This document shows positions 21,199 to 32,979 of a stretch of DNA of 64,000 nucleotides, piece by piece. The stretch comes from Malus domestica (taxonomy: Eukaryota; Streptophyta; Magnoliopsida; Rosales; Rosaceae). Under the pieces are notes generated by a model that searched no databases, was not told the DNA's origin, and was given only the letters and a program-made list of their open reading frames with translations. Position numbers and translations under genes: made by a program. Position 1 is the first letter of the stretch. The number at the start of each line of letters is the position of its first letter. The DNA is taken from contig NC_091671.1 of NCBI RefSeq assembly GCF_042453785.1, positions 11,540,001 to 11,604,000 of the forward strand. The letters run 5' to 3'.

Positions 21199-22052
21199 GG
21201 CAGCTCACGTGTCAATCCTTCAAACAGTAATTGATCTACACCAGTTATAAACTTCAGAAGCTTCAGAGCCCATACAACTTCAATCGATTTGACACGATCT
21301 TTAACCCTTTTTACAGCCTGCCCACAAATATAAGCAGATTGTAAATGTGCATAGGAAACATGGAGCTACGAAAAGGTATGGAAAAGTGCTTTGTACTTTG
21401 GCAAGTAAGAAAAAGGTTCCATTCATCTAAAAAAAGGCTGAATTCTAGTTCAACATGAACTATGATTTTAAAATGCCAAGAGTCAGCTAATTCATGCAGG
21501 ACAAAACCCCAAATACTACCAAATCGTAACTCTTTTTGAATGCTTACCTCTTCTTCAAGTTTTACATGGCGAGCAATACATGCTTCCATAGCCTTACTCA
21601 CTTCTTGCATGCCAACAAGGAAAACAAGCTCCATGTTTCGGTCATACCATTGCTATAATGGACATGTAATGAGAACAGATCTAGGTCAAATATCTTTTGA
21701 AATCGTTAAGTTGGTGGACAGAAAACTTACATTAAACCCTCTTGCAAAGTAATAATAGCATTCAGATTACTAAAGTTAATTATTCATAGTTACTACTACA
21801 CCGGCACATTGCAAATACTATCTCGAAAAAACAACCATATACCACGGTTTCAATGTCGATGATACTAAAGTACGTGACACTCAACCCTTTCTTCCTACAC
21901 AGGTGCAATGAGTCCGCCACCCGAGTCATCTTCTGGGCACTCTTCAAACCTACAGCATCCTCGATATTGGGTTCGGACAAAACTGATAACCTGCTCTTCG
22001 GATCCCATTTATCTTCAATCAATTTGACACGAACTTTAGCTTTTTTTACAAC
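21199..22052 (-). pseudogene. EXO5: Exonuclease V, 5' exons of copy B (interrupted by LINE)
   Basis: Minus-strand exons: 22052-21843 (a hybrid exon that reads VVKKAKVRVKLIEDKW from copy A and then DPKSRLSVLSEPNIED, the start of copy B), 21652-21548 (WYDRNMELVFLVGMQEVSKA to EEE) and 21317 onward ([20 protein letters not shown] to EGLTREL). The last exon is cut at 21199 by the LINE and resumes at 13959 to finish CTGCCACT before the donor at 13940-13939. In the second exon the family WCEKQ motif is WYDRN: a cysteine expected to bind the iron-sulfur cluster is Tyr. The first exon also has a 12-nt insertion near LSVT. It is a pseudogene on several grounds. Confidence 0.8.
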
Positions 22053-22277
22053 CTGCCCAAAAATATAATCAGATTGAAAATGTTCGTAGGAAACGTGGAG
22101 GTATGGAAAAGTGCTTTGTACCTTGGGAAGAAAGAAAAAGGTTACATTTCGTCTAACAAAAGCTGAATTCTATTTCAACATGACTACCAAATTGTAACTT
22201 GACTACCATAGGAATCGGCTAATTCATGCAGGACAAAATCCCAAACCCCAAGTAGTAATCACCTTTTGAATGCTTAC

Positions 22278-23104
22278 CTCTTCTTCAAGTTTTGCATGGC
22301 GAGCAATACCCGCTTTCATTGCCATACTCTCTTTTCGCTTGCCAACAAGGAGAACAAACTCCATTTGTTTTTCACACCATTCCTGTCAGTGACATGTACG
22401 GAGAACAGATCTAGTTCAAGTATCTTTTGAAATCATTAAGTTGGATGGACAGAAAACTTAAACTAAAACCTCTCACAAAGTAATAATAGCTTTCAGATTA
22501 CTAAAGTTGTTTATTCATAGTTACAACTACACTGTGCCCATTACAAATACTATCTGGAATTAGCGACCATATGTGGAAATTAGAAGCATTTGTGAACACA
22601 CACCGGAGAAATGGGGATTCTCAATCTGATTCCGCCTCATTTTCACTTTCCAACTGAAAATTATTCAAATTTCAAATTTCTAAATCAAATATTTTGCTTT
22701 AGACTCATACACCATTGATGTGTCATAAAGAAAAGCAGCAAATTTAAATCAATCTATTGCATAGAAACCATTGCATTATCATCGCTATACAATTCAAAAA
22801 TCAATCCCAAACATTCAATGTAACCATCCAAATCCATTACCAAATGATTAACAATCAAACAACAGAGTTTCAAAATTTACAAACATAAAGCAAAACCAAT
22901 TTTGCAAAGACCTCAAAAAAAGAATCCGAAAGCCAATAAATTCCATACACTGCCAGTAATGTCGGTGACAAGCAAGCCCTTCTTCCTATACCGGTGCAAA
23001 AACGATTCAGCCACCTGAGTCTTCTTCTGAGGACTCTTCAAACCACCCGAATCCTCAAAATCGGGTTCGGAGCAACCCGATAGCCTCCTCTTTGCATAGC
23101 CCTT
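22278..23104 (-). pseudogene. EXO5: Exonuclease V, duplicated 5' exons (copy A)
   Basis: Exon about 23104-22949 encodes KRRLSGCSEPDFEDSGGLKS to GLLVTDITGS. Exon 22382-22278 encodes [20 protein letters not shown] to EEE, with the cluster cysteine kept. Each has GT-AG borders, and each has a counterpart in copy B in the same order and orientation. Copy A has no nuclease-core exons of its own. Its third exon is fused into the copy B first exon at 22052-21843. The true 5' end of the gene is not visible; the first exon could start upstream of 23104. Whether transcripts skip the duplicates is unknown. Confidence 0.75.
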
Positions 23105-23192
23105 CTCCCAATAATGAGATAAAATGTTGTAATGTAAATTATCTAAAACACCAAGTCAAGAGAGGATAAAAATTATAAAGCATCAGACTTAC

Positions 23193-23459
23193 AAAATGAG
23201 AAGATGTGATATTTGGGACCGGGGAAGTAACAAGGATCCTGTGTACCAGTCGATCTTCAAATCCAGCATTTCGAGCAGACTCAGAATTCAAATGCAGATG
23301 ATTATAGTCACGTCTCACTTTTGAGCACTCTATGACATCTTCATTCGTGAATACTCTAGCTTGCTTTAATGTATCTCCAGTTCCAAGAAAACTAGCTGGT
23401 GCTGACAAAAAACCTCTCAAATAAGGTAGGTTGACTGAGAGTAAGTTCCGGCTGAGCAT
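23193..23459 (-). pseudogene. 3-hydroxyacyl-thioester dehydratase-like (MaoC/hotdog), first exon, degenerate
   Basis: Minus-strand exon of 89 codons ending at a GTAAGT donor (23192-23187). It starts MLSRNLLSVNLPYLRGFLSA and continues ARVFTNEDVIECSKVRRDYN, then HLHLNSESARNAGFEDRLVH. MaoC hydratases carry D-x-N-P-x-H here; this copy has DYNHLH, losing the conserved Pro, and has VHRIL where VHGML is usual. The following exons of the hydratase are not found: EXO5 exons come next on the same strand. It therefore appears to be a truncated paralogue of the gene starting at 101. The family acts in mitochondrial fatty acid synthesis. Confidence 0.7.
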
Positions 23460-24115
23460 AATTGTAAAGGGTTTATAAACGCTGTCCGACAGAGCAGCAC
23501 CCCAACAAAGTTATGTTCATTTTTGCCTTTACCAGATAAGTGTTGTCCTCTCCATAGAAAATACAGGTCTTGGCATACTAACTAGTGTATGCGTACACCT
23601 GCACCATCAAAGTACACCTTCAAACCTTCAATACACGTAATGTTTCAGGAATCAGGATCATGGGCAAATTAGTTTTCGCGTATATTGCTAGACTGAAGTG
23701 AAAGCCTTCATTTTTTCCTCATATCATTCCTATGTTGCTTGTACTAGGCATTGTCACAAACAATTGGCAGGCATAAATTTCAACAAAACATAGATACACC
23801 CAGTTATCAAAATGTTTGCTAGGATCGACCCGCGAGATTCCAAAAGCTACAGATGATTTATTATTCATATGAATGTCAAAAGCATTGCCGGTCGAAAACT
23901 AGACAAATGAAAATATAAAATCTCCAAGCAGAACATTAGGCGTTTGGAAAAGCAATCTGCATACAGTTGGGAATGCGAGAACACGGATTGGGTTGATTTT
24001 TACCTGATATTGGTCGCCTTAAAACAAATGCATCACTTGGTCTTTGTTTTTTAGGAGAACTGAAGAGAGGGACTGAGAGAGAAAAGGCAAACGAAACTAG
24101 CAAATGGGTTGCTGC
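23361..24115. repeat. Segmental duplicate of 1-775
   Basis: Includes the dehydratase exon 5' part, its upstream region and a GA-rich leader. It lacks the SINE of the other copy. Confidence 0.75.
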
Positions 24116-24126
24116 CTGTAGTTAAG

Positions 24127-24290
24127 GAGAGATTTTTTAGTGTATCACACGAGGTGGTACCATGTGTTCCTATATAAATCGTGGGTTATGTGTGTTAAAA
24201 GGATAATAAATTAAAAATTAAAATTTTTCACCACTTTCATAAAAACACGTGATGTACCATCTGTGTTCCCGTCACAACTAAACATTTCTC
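24127..24290. mobile_element. MITE family B, copy 1 (Mutator-like, 9-bp TSD)
   Basis: 164 bp flanked by GTAGTTAAG on both sides (24118-24126 and 24291-24299). The ends GAGAGATTTTTTAGTGT and ACTAAACATTTCTC are inverted, and the body contains GGTGGTACCATGTGTTCC. A related copy is at 51874-52043, with a fragment at about 38899-39035. Confidence 0.85.
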
Positions 24291-24397
24291 GTAGTTAAGC
24301 GTCTGGTTAGTATTCTACTTGAATCCAATTTTTTAAACTCAAAACCAATTTTCAAGTTTTAGACCTTAAAATCTTGTTTGGTATGACTATTTTTAAA

Positions 24398-24545
24398 GGG
24401 GTGTGATATTCACACACCTCTTTTTACTTCTCCCACACCATTTTGGTTTTCGACTGTCGGATCGGATGAATTAAAGAAGATCAACAGACATAAATTAACA
24501 AGGGGTGTGTGAGAAGTAAAAAAGAATGTGTGGATAGCACACCCC
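24398..24545. mobile_element. MITE family C, copy 1
   Basis: The left end GGGGTGTGATATTCACACA and the inverted right end GGGGTGTGCTATCCACACA form long inverted repeats (148 bp). A diverged relative lies at 26268-26412. Confidence 0.8.
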
Positions 24546-24639
24546 TTTCTAAAAACTAAATTCAAGACTAACTAAAAAATATAGTCTATTATCTAAAAAC
24601 ATAAAAACTGAGTTTTTAGAGTTTTTAAACATAAACTCA

Positions 24640-24890
24640 CTCCTTTCCTTTCTCTCCCTTGTCCTTCTGACTCCAAATCTATCTCTCTTTTCTTCTCTCT
24701 CTCCTTTTTTTTTTTTTTACCTTTTTCGTCTTTTCTCCAATCCACTCTCTTCATTCTCTCGGCTCTTTCTCTCACTCTTCTTCCTCTCTATCTCGTATGA
24801 TCCTCTCTCTTTTTTCTCCTTCCTTCAATCATCTTTTACTTTCTTTCCTCCTCTCTCCTCTTTCTCCCTCTCCTGCGACCCCCTCTGTTT
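24640..24890. repeat. Pyrimidine-rich tract
   Basis: About 250 bp of CT-rich plus-strand sequence (TTCCTTTCTCTCCC and similar). It resembles a plant 5' leader or degraded microsatellite; no gene is attached. Confidence 0.5.
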
Positions 24891-26000
24891 AAATTTCTTT
24901 GTCTAGTTTAAGTCGTAAGATTTAAAATTTTTAAATCGCAAATCAATCAAGTTTTTAAGTCTTAAAGAAAATTGTTTTCAGGAAATGTTCTTAAGAAATG
25001 ATAAAAACTTTCAAATAGAATACCAAACAGGCTCTAAGCATTTTACACTTTTTCTTCGTCGGAGACCTCTTCATCAACGGAATGTAAAATATTCATACTA
25101 TTCACCGGAAAGATGTAAATAAAAATATATATTCACATTCTTTTATATCTTTACGGTAATCTCCACAAGTTAAAGGGAGAAAAATAAATGAAACCACATA
25201 TTTTTATCTCTTTAGAGATGCAAAGTGCGACGTAAATACATTTCATAAAAAAACCAAATGATGATTCTTCAATACGCTTTTCAAATTGCTTTTCTAAAAA
25301 ATTACTTAGATAGATTTTTAGTAAAAAATTCAGAATGTTAATAAAAGCCTTGTAGTTTAAGTGCTTCTCGCAAAAGAAATTCCAAACGAATTCTTAACGT
25401 TAAGACTCAAATATTGCAAGTTGGAAAAATAGCATGCATTGGGAATCTTGGGATGGTATATGAGGCTATGAGCATCGTATTAGGGCCACGTTCCACTATG
25501 CAACTTGGTTGGTTTCCTGTGGGCAAGCTCGTATTAATTGTATTAGAGCCAGGTGATAGCATCGAGTCATGGAATTAATACGACCCCTTTTTTTCTTTTT
25601 CTTTATTGTTAGATTGGAATTACACTAGGGCAAGGCAAAGCCAAAATACATTAGAAAAGCCCACACAAAGGACAAACAACGCTACAAATCATATAAACAA
25701 CATACAACAGGGTGAAAGAGGGCTAAAGACCGACACAGTCAACAACTACATGTCACCCTAATTCACTCCAACACCAACTCTATTTAATGTGGGCAAGGTA
25801 GACCATCTTTGTTCATAATATGTACAATCAAAGATGGGGGTCTTTCGACCCAAGTATAATTGTTCATCTTCGAGCCCTTGCTCCTCGAAATCTTGCCAAA
25901 GGAGAGAAGGGCTACCGTCGAGACAATATCCCACTAGATACTCCTTATATGCCCTTTTTAATTGGGCAACTTCTACATATGGGATTGAATCATCGAGTTA
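24891..26000. other. No gene seen; dispersed repeat debris
   Basis: 25,425-25,570 is related to 10,240-10,360. 25,600-25,790 resembles retroelement 3' debris (GGCAAGGCAAAGCCAAAATA), as does the vicilin intron at 39,850-39,990. 25,870-26,000 is related to 11,400-11,560. Confidence 0.45.
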
Positions 26001-26232
26001 GGGCTTGTTTGGAAGTACTTTTAAAATGTCTACATACGCTTTTGATGAAAATGTTTTTAGAACCATTACTTAGTAAAAACGCAAGTAAATCCTAAAAAAA
26101 CACTTGAAGTGCTTTATGGGAGAAGCACATAACTGGTGTTTTTTCTAAGAGGCACTTCAAGTTCTTTTGGAACCCAAAAACATTTTCTCTAAAAGCATTT
26201 GCAGTCATTTTAAAGCACTTCCAAACAAGCAC
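26001..26232. mobile_element. Tourist/PIF-like MITE with TTA TSD
   Basis: Ends GGGCTTGTTTGGAAGTACTT and AAAGCACTTCCAAACAAGCA are inverted, and TTA flanks both sides (25998-26000, 26233-26235). It lies within the older dispersed repeat, which continues at 26,236. Confidence 0.8.
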
Positions 26233-26267
26233 TTAGTGTTGGTGGTAACTTGACTCTCAAGTTCTCA

Positions 26268-26412
26268 TCCCACATAAGTTTTACACGCTCATTTTTACTT
26301 CTCACACACCTTAATTTTCGACTATCTGGTCAAATAAATAAAAAAGACCAATAACTACAAATTAACTAGAATGCACGAAAAATAAAAATAAGTGTACGAA
26401 TAGCACTATGCT
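26268..26412. mobile_element. MITE family C, diverged copy
   Basis: Shares TTTTTACTTCTCACACACC and TTTTCGACTATC with 24398-24545. The ends are degraded. Confidence 0.6.
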
Positions 26413-27062
26413 TTTCAAAATTTTGAGTCAAAAGTTATATTTGCCTGCAAACTTGATTAATCCATCACTAATGTTAGAGTCATATATGACTTTGGAGTTA
26501 TATAGGTCGAAAGTATTATAGAGTCGCAGGTGCATCCACCATAATTGATAATGCAAAAATTATATTTGACTCGATCCCTTTTTAAAACATAAATTAAAAG
26601 TTAAAAGTTAAATTTAACTTTGTATGCATTGTGAATGACATAACTTGCACCATATTTATAGATCACCATTACACTATGTTGATGTACAAAATCGGGTCAA
26701 TCATGTAAATTCGACAGTAAATCACACATACACACAAGAAGAGAATGATATATTGTGGTTTACTCCAAGTTAGGGTTACATCCACATTGGTGTTAATTCG
26801 ATTTCACTATGTAAATGAGGGTTACATCATACACAGAGGCTAGAGAGGCCATTTTTGTCATCCATCTAAAGTGAGGGTGAAAGATCCTTTTCATGAAACA
26901 AGGATTTTTTTTCACCTCTTACATGCATCATGGGCTAGTTAGTGAAGCCCAGATATTGAGGCTCAATATATGGTATAATTAACACACTAAAATGTTAAAA
27001 AATAAAATATACTATTCTAAAGACAAATACAAAGTCATATCCAACTATATATATATATATAT
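26413..27062. other. No gene seen
   Basis: AT-rich intergenic sequence with a short (TA)n at about 27042-27064. Confidence 0.5.
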
Positions 27063-27358
27063 ATAAAGGGAGAAGGCCAGTTTGGTGAAGCATTCAGAAA
27101 TGCCAAGAAAACCCCTTTGTTTTCTTCACAATTGAAATCCAGAAAAAGCAAAAAATGAGGACAAATTGGTAAAAAACCATAACTTAAAAAGAGATAGCAT
27201 CATAAGCGTGAGTTTTGCCGAATGAAGAATGAGAACCATGCCGTGGGATTTAACCACCCTCCACATTCTGCAAACTACCAACCAAATCAAAAACGTCCAT
27301 TCCCTCACCTCCCTCCATCTCCTTATCCTCCAAGAGCTCACTGGTCTCTTTCTTTTCA

Positions 27359-27406
<48 letters not shown>

Positions 27407-27613
27407 TTCTCTCTCTCTCTCCCTCTCTCTCTCTCTCTCTTTAAAAGCTAAAATTGACAGAAACTGACGACGGGTTTGTAAATGCAGGGAAGAGGAATTC
27501 TCGGAATTTAGTTTTGCGCTGGCATAGTGTGGGCTTTGAGAGCAAGTCGTACAGTTTTGGTTTCTAAAGGTTTAGGATATCACACAGTCTATTGGGAGCA
27601 GTCTGGAAATCCC
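27063..27613 (+). other. Possible 5' leader and first coding exon of an unidentified gene
   Basis: A (CT)n-rich tract (27355-27442), typical of plant 5' leaders, precedes ATGGCCGTGTCTAGGTATGT near 27,615, which reads MAVSR and then a good splice donor. I cannot find later exons before the LTR element at 29578. Further CT microsatellites occur at 28542-28576 and 28773-28791. A short open stretch at 29041-29150 (LWNNLRKNNTSSNHSP) might be an exon but is unrecognised. Confidence 0.25.
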
Positions 27614-28542
27614 AATGGCCGTGTCTAGGTATGTGTTCAAATTTTTCTCTTCTGTGATTTCTTCGTTCATCGATTCTTCCCTTGCTTTATGGTATGATCG
27701 TATAAATCTATCCTAGAACCTTCCATATCTGAAACTCTGGAAAAAAGATTTGGGTTGCTTGACAATTCACCCTGAACTTGATAACATCAACGCCATGGAA
27801 GCCTGATTATAGCATAAACAATACTTTCAACTTTGAAGATGCATCAACTCTTGGAATTCATTGGGCTACTCCCCCTTAGCAGTTACGAACAATTGGGAAG
27901 TTAGTTTTCTTTTTTATTTTGAATTTCAATTTTGGTCAAAGTTGGGAATTGTATTGGGAAAGAAAACAAGTCCATTAAAAAAAATGAGTACGAAATTTTG
28001 GGGTGGTTTGTTGGCCGTATGATAAGGTTGGGGATGAGATGATTGGGTTGGGTTTAGAAGAGGTTGATTTCTAGGAGAGGGGTGGAGGAGGAAGTCTAAT
28101 AAGAGGCTAAAAAGGCTACCACATAATTCTCTAAGGTTTTTCCTCAACTGGGTTCTCTGCTTTAATTTCTTTCATTTTAAAACTCGGTTGAAATGGATAA
28201 AAAATCAATGCATGTACTCAAGGTTTTGTTTGGTGTCTTTGTTGAGTTTCAGAACTTTCCTCTCTGGTTTTCTGATTATGTTCTCAGTTGGGATTATTTC
28301 TCACCAATTTCCTTTGAGATTTGTGCGTGTGTTTGTTAATGCTATGTTTCTTCATTTTAATAGGAGATGGAATTGCTCTCTTCCTCTTTTGGTACCTACA
28401 TATGCCCTCTTTCTCACATTCCTTCATTTGGGGTCTAAAGTTGAGGCTTTTTTGTGTAAAATATCATTCTATTAAGTGGCTTATCATATGTTGGTTCTCT
28501 ACACTTTCTGCATAGTTCAGAAGGCATGTTTTTTGGTTCTCT

Positions 28543-28579
<37 letters not shown>

Positions 28580-29577
28580 ATTGGGGTTTTTTTTTAATTT
28601 CTGTGAATTCTACTGAGTTTTCTTGGTTTAGAAATGTGTAGAATTACATTTAAGAGGCAATACAATGGAAGAGAAGCACATATAAGTTCTTAGGCATTTC
28701 CTACATGATGACTATGCTTAATTGCCTACTCTCCGCTTGGTATGCTGCTTTGCTTCTCACTCCTTCAACTACTCTCTCTCTCTCTCTCTCTTCCGCATGG
28801 TTGAAAATTTATTGGATTTCTATGCAAAAAATATGAATCTTGATATTGGGTTGCATGATACTGTACAATTATCCTTTGTGTATTACATGGTATATATACC
28901 ATGTTTAATGTGTGACACAATAGTTTTGTACACTTCAATTATTAGTCTTGTGTAATTAATTAATAATTTGGATTAATTTAATTAATGTATTATGTATGAT
29001 TTACTTACATTTTACAATGGTTTACTACTGTTTGTTTCGCATGAGGCTCTGGAACAATTTGAGAAAGAACAATACTTCTTCAAATCATAGCCCTTCATAT
29101 GTAATAGCTGCAAAAGGTGTGGGGGGTTCAGTCCCAACGTCCCTTTATTTTTTTCATTCCTATTTGTCTTCTAATTATTTTAGATTTTTAGATTTTTGCT
29201 TTCTATTGGCTTTTTACTTGGGTTTGGGATGGAGAGTAATGATGTATGTTTTCTGATTAAAGAGTTAGATGATTGTGGTTATAACGACACGTTCCATCTT
29301 GGTGAAGTTGATATATTCTTTTTCTTTTAGGAATCTCTTTACTTTGTGTTGGTTTTTCTATGAAGAAATGAGATAACATGCTTCTAATAAAATTAGTTCT
29401 TCATATAGGGTTTGCAACTGCATATCAATAAATTTCAAAAAGAAAAAACAATGTTGGACTTCATTGGTCCATGGAGAGGAGAAAGCCAAAAAATTTATTA
29501 TCTTTTTACGAAAAACAAGCTTTGTAGTTTGCACTTTATGTATTACTTCAATGTATTCCAAGGAAAATTGTGAATCT

Positions 29578-30077
29578 TGTTGATGCACAAAATCAGTGGG
29601 GACTTTGGTACAACAGAAAGTGTCAAGTTTGTGACCTTCGCTAGATTGCTCTGGTCACTAGTGTGGATAAGTATGTAAATGGATAGAGACAGGAAAGCAA
29701 ACATAAGATATACATGGTTCACCCAGATTGGCTATGTCCACGAAGTAGAGGAGTTCTCATTAATTGTGAAGGGTTTACACAAGTACATAGGTTCAAGCTC
29801 TCCTTTAGTGAGTACTAGTGAATAATTTAGTACAAATGACATTCGGAAATATTGTGAGAGAATGATCTCTATTTATAAAAGAGAGTTTCTAGTTTCAGTC
29901 TGACATTAACACATGTCGTGTTATGATTAGCTTCTGATGTCGACACGTGTTGCGCTATGATTGGCCCTTCTGATGTTGACACGTGTCGCGCTGTGATTGG
30001 CCTCCTTCTGGGTCCTTGACGGTATAACGTTGACCGGTGCTCAGTAGTTTCAGGATTGGTCAAGTATGGTACAAACA
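29578..30077 (-). repeat. 3' LTR (element sense is minus)
   Basis: 500 bp, TG...CA on both strands' reading. It contains repeated GACACGTGTCG-type sequence (about 29,910-30,000) and is collinear with 37821-38333. Confidence 0.9.
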
Positions 30078-30420
30078 GTGCTCCCCTAAGTTCCTGAGTG
30101 AGTGAAGTTCCTCGTTGGGGACTTGCAAGATCCAAGCCATTGAGTAATCACGAAACTTCTAAGTACCGAAGTGTGGTATCATTTTCACTTGCCTTATCTG
30201 TCTCATATGTAGATGTGTCATCTTCTCTGGAAGTACTTTTCCTCCATCCAAGGGTAGTATCTTTAACCGATGAAGATGCACAAGGTAATATATCAATTTC
30301 ACTTGAAGCTTACTTGTAGTTTCGGGCTTGGTCAAGTGCGATACAAACCCTATAGTAGGAGTCCCCCAAGTCGCCGAGCTAAGAGATTTACCGAATGAGG
30401 TAACAGACAAGGTAAGCAAT

Positions 30421-31379
30421 TAGACTTCCAAGCAAGCAACTTGGATCGGAGGTTCAACTTCAGCTTCCGGTTGATTGTTCTCCTTCTCCTTGTGTCGTAA
30501 ACAGCAACAAGGATAAGGAGAAGCAAATGGAAAATAGATGATATGAGATACTTTTGCTTTTGAAGAAGTAACTTTCCACAGGTTTATTCTTGAACTGGGC
30601 TTGAGGGTTTTCTGGTTTCCTCTAGAGTATAAGGCGACTTAAGAATTTGAAGGTCAAAACAAGTCCATCAAATCTAGAGTACGTTCGACCCTGATGATAT
30701 GGGATACTTTTGTTGTTGACAAAGTAGTGGATGTATCGGCACGTGTTTTGTTACGCTTGTCTCCACATGCTTCCTTGTATCCTTCTCACTTGCCCTATCT
30801 GTTCCTTAAGTAGATGTGGTATCTTCTTTGGAAGCATAAGATGTTGAAGATGAGTACTCGAGAGCAATGCCAGGTAAGTAATCAGGCAAGGGGTTCCAGG
30901 AAGTCAGTTCCTGATAGGAAGCTTGATTCCAAGTGCTGACTGATTGCTCTCTTTCTCCTTATCTTGCAGGTAAGAACAAGGCCAAAGGAAAAGACAGGTA
31001 AAAAGCATGATATGGGATACTCTTGCTTTTAACCCTAATGATATGAGATACTCTTACTCTGGTATGGCTTGTTTGCAGAGGTATTATCGGGAGGAAAAGA
31101 AGCTGAGTATTTCGAGAGACTCTGCTGAGATTGCCTTCTCGGATGTGAAGAAAATTTGAGCATTTTTTTTTATTTGCAGGTCTGCTTGGCTGTGGAGGAT
31201 GGAGGTCGACATATATAGGAGTCTCCCTAACAACAAGTAGTAGTGCTATTCCTTTACCCTTCTTGGTTATAGCAATGTAGTGGGAGCTGCAAGCTTCACG
31301 TGTTTTAACTTTGTCAAAGCACTTTGAAAAAGTGGTCTGTGGTATCTGGAAAGCTGATGTTACGTGTGAAGATTGCAGA
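30421..31379. other. LTR-element internal non-coding sequence
   Basis: Reverse complement of the 5191-6338 block of the chimeras. No conserved frame is seen. Confidence 0.7.
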
Positions 31380-31930
31380 CAAACTTTATCCAAGGAAATC
31401 TGGCTCTCGAAGTTCGGAGAGCAGTGCCTCTTCGATTTTCGAACAAGCAATCCTGTCAGGGATTTGGCTATCGAGATTCAGATAACGGTGCCTCTTTGAT
31501 TTTTGAGAAAGCAATCATGTTGGGAGTCTAACTCTTGAGATTCAGATAGCAGTGTCTCTTCGATTTTTGAGAAAGTAATCATGTTGGGAGTTTGACTCTT
31601 GAGATTCAGAGAGCAGTGTATCTTCGATTTTTTAGAAAGTAATCCTATTAGGAGTCTGACTCTTGAGATTCGGAGAGCAGTGTCTCTTCGATTTTTTAGA
31701 AAGTAATCATGTTGAGAGTCTGACTCTCGAGATTCGGAGAACGGTGCCTCTTTGATTTTTGAGAAAGTAATCATGTCGGGAGTCTGGCTCTCGAGATTCG
31801 GAGGGTGGTGCTTCTTCGATTTTTGAGCACGTAATCCTGTTGGGAGTCTGGCTCTCGAGATTCAGAGAGCGGTGCCTTTTTGATTTTTGAGCAAGCAATC
31901 TTGTTGGGAGTGTTTTCTCGAATGTAAGTA
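31380..31930. repeat. Tandem array of about 63-bp units (about nine copies)
   Basis: Units read CTCTCGAGATTCGGAGAGC, then CTCTTCGATTTTTGAGAAAG, then TAATCATGTTGGGAGTCTG. This is the reverse complement of the arrays in the chimeric elements. Confidence 0.85.
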
Positions 31931-32305
31931 AAGGTTGGGCATTTTTCCAGTCTGCCTTACCACGAAGCACGGAGGTTGACACACATTAGGACTTTCTAGT
32001 TATCAAGCAGTGGTGTTGTTCCTTTACCCTTATGGGTAATAGTAGGGTAGTTGGACCTTCAAAATTTATGTGTTTAAACTTTGTCAAAGATCTTTGGCAA
32101 AGTTATCTGTGGTATCCGAGGAGTTGATGTTGCGTGTGGAAAGTGGTGCCTCTTCGATTTTTGAACCAACGGCCCTGTTGCCCTTTCTTTTATAAGGGCA
32201 CCAATTGTGTGCAAGAAGTACATTCAAAGAGTTATTGCTTATAGGAATTTTCCCCCTACTTCAGAGATTTATTGCACCTCATTTCTCCTTCATCATTTTT
32301 GATAA

Positions 32306-32979
32306 TGTCTGGCTCATCCGACAGTCGTTTTGACTTGAACTTTGGTGAAGAGGCAGCCATGCCTTCTCAAGACAACATATGACGCCCATCATTCTTATCC
32401 CCTACTGGTTATCTTACCGTTGGAGACTATGTGATGAAGAATAATATGATCGCTGTAGTGGTGGCTAAGAACCTTCTCACTCCCAAAGATAACAGACTAC
32501 TTGCCAAACAGTCTGATGAGTTAGCTGTTAAGGATTCTCTGGCTCTCAGTGTTCAATGTGCAAGTTCTGTGTCTAATATGGCCCAACGCCTATTTGCTCG
32601 AACCCGCCAAGTTGAATCATTGGCGGTTGAAGTGATAAGTCTCAAACAGGAGATCAAAGGGCTCAAGCATGAGAATAAACAGTTGCACATGCTCGCACAT
32701 AACTATGCTATAAACATAAAGAGGAAACTCGACCAGCTACAGGAATCTGATGGTCAGATTTTACTTGATCATCAGAGGTTTGTGGATTTGTTTCAAAGGC
32801 ATTTATTGCCTTCATCTTCTGGGGCTGTACCGCATAATGAAGTTCCAAATGATCAACCTTGGATGCCTCCTCCTTCTGGGGTTCTGCCTAGTACTGAGGC
32901 TTCGAATAATCACCCTATGGTGCCTCCTCTTTCTGGGGCTCTGCCGACTGCTGAGACTTCTCCTGAGCAACCTTTGTGA
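32306..32979 (+). pseudogene. Antisense ORF (aORF) of the LTR element, one early stop
   Basis: Homologue of 2363-3043 and 17486-18166. It starts MSGSSDSRFDLNFGEEAA and hits TGA at codon 26 or so, where the others read Trp (DNIWRPSF). The remainder, open from 32431, reads KNNMIAVVVAKNLLTPKDNR, then a coiled coil (ISLKQEIKGLKHENKQLHML) and Pro-rich repeats, ending SPEQPL. It lies between the pol-derived region and the 3' LTR, opposite to gag, as antisense ORFs do in known Tat elements. Its DLN motif is changed to DLNFGEEA. Confidence 0.65.

Noticed and set aside
25820..26095. 91-aa ORF starting MYNQRWGSFDPSIIV
   Set aside because: It runs through an old dispersed repeat into the Tourist-like MITE; no protein-like conservation.
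31380..31930. Regular about 63-bp repeats, considered as a CRISPR-like array
   Set aside because: Plant nuclear context, no unique spacers, repeats are contiguous and belong to an LTR retrotransposon family.
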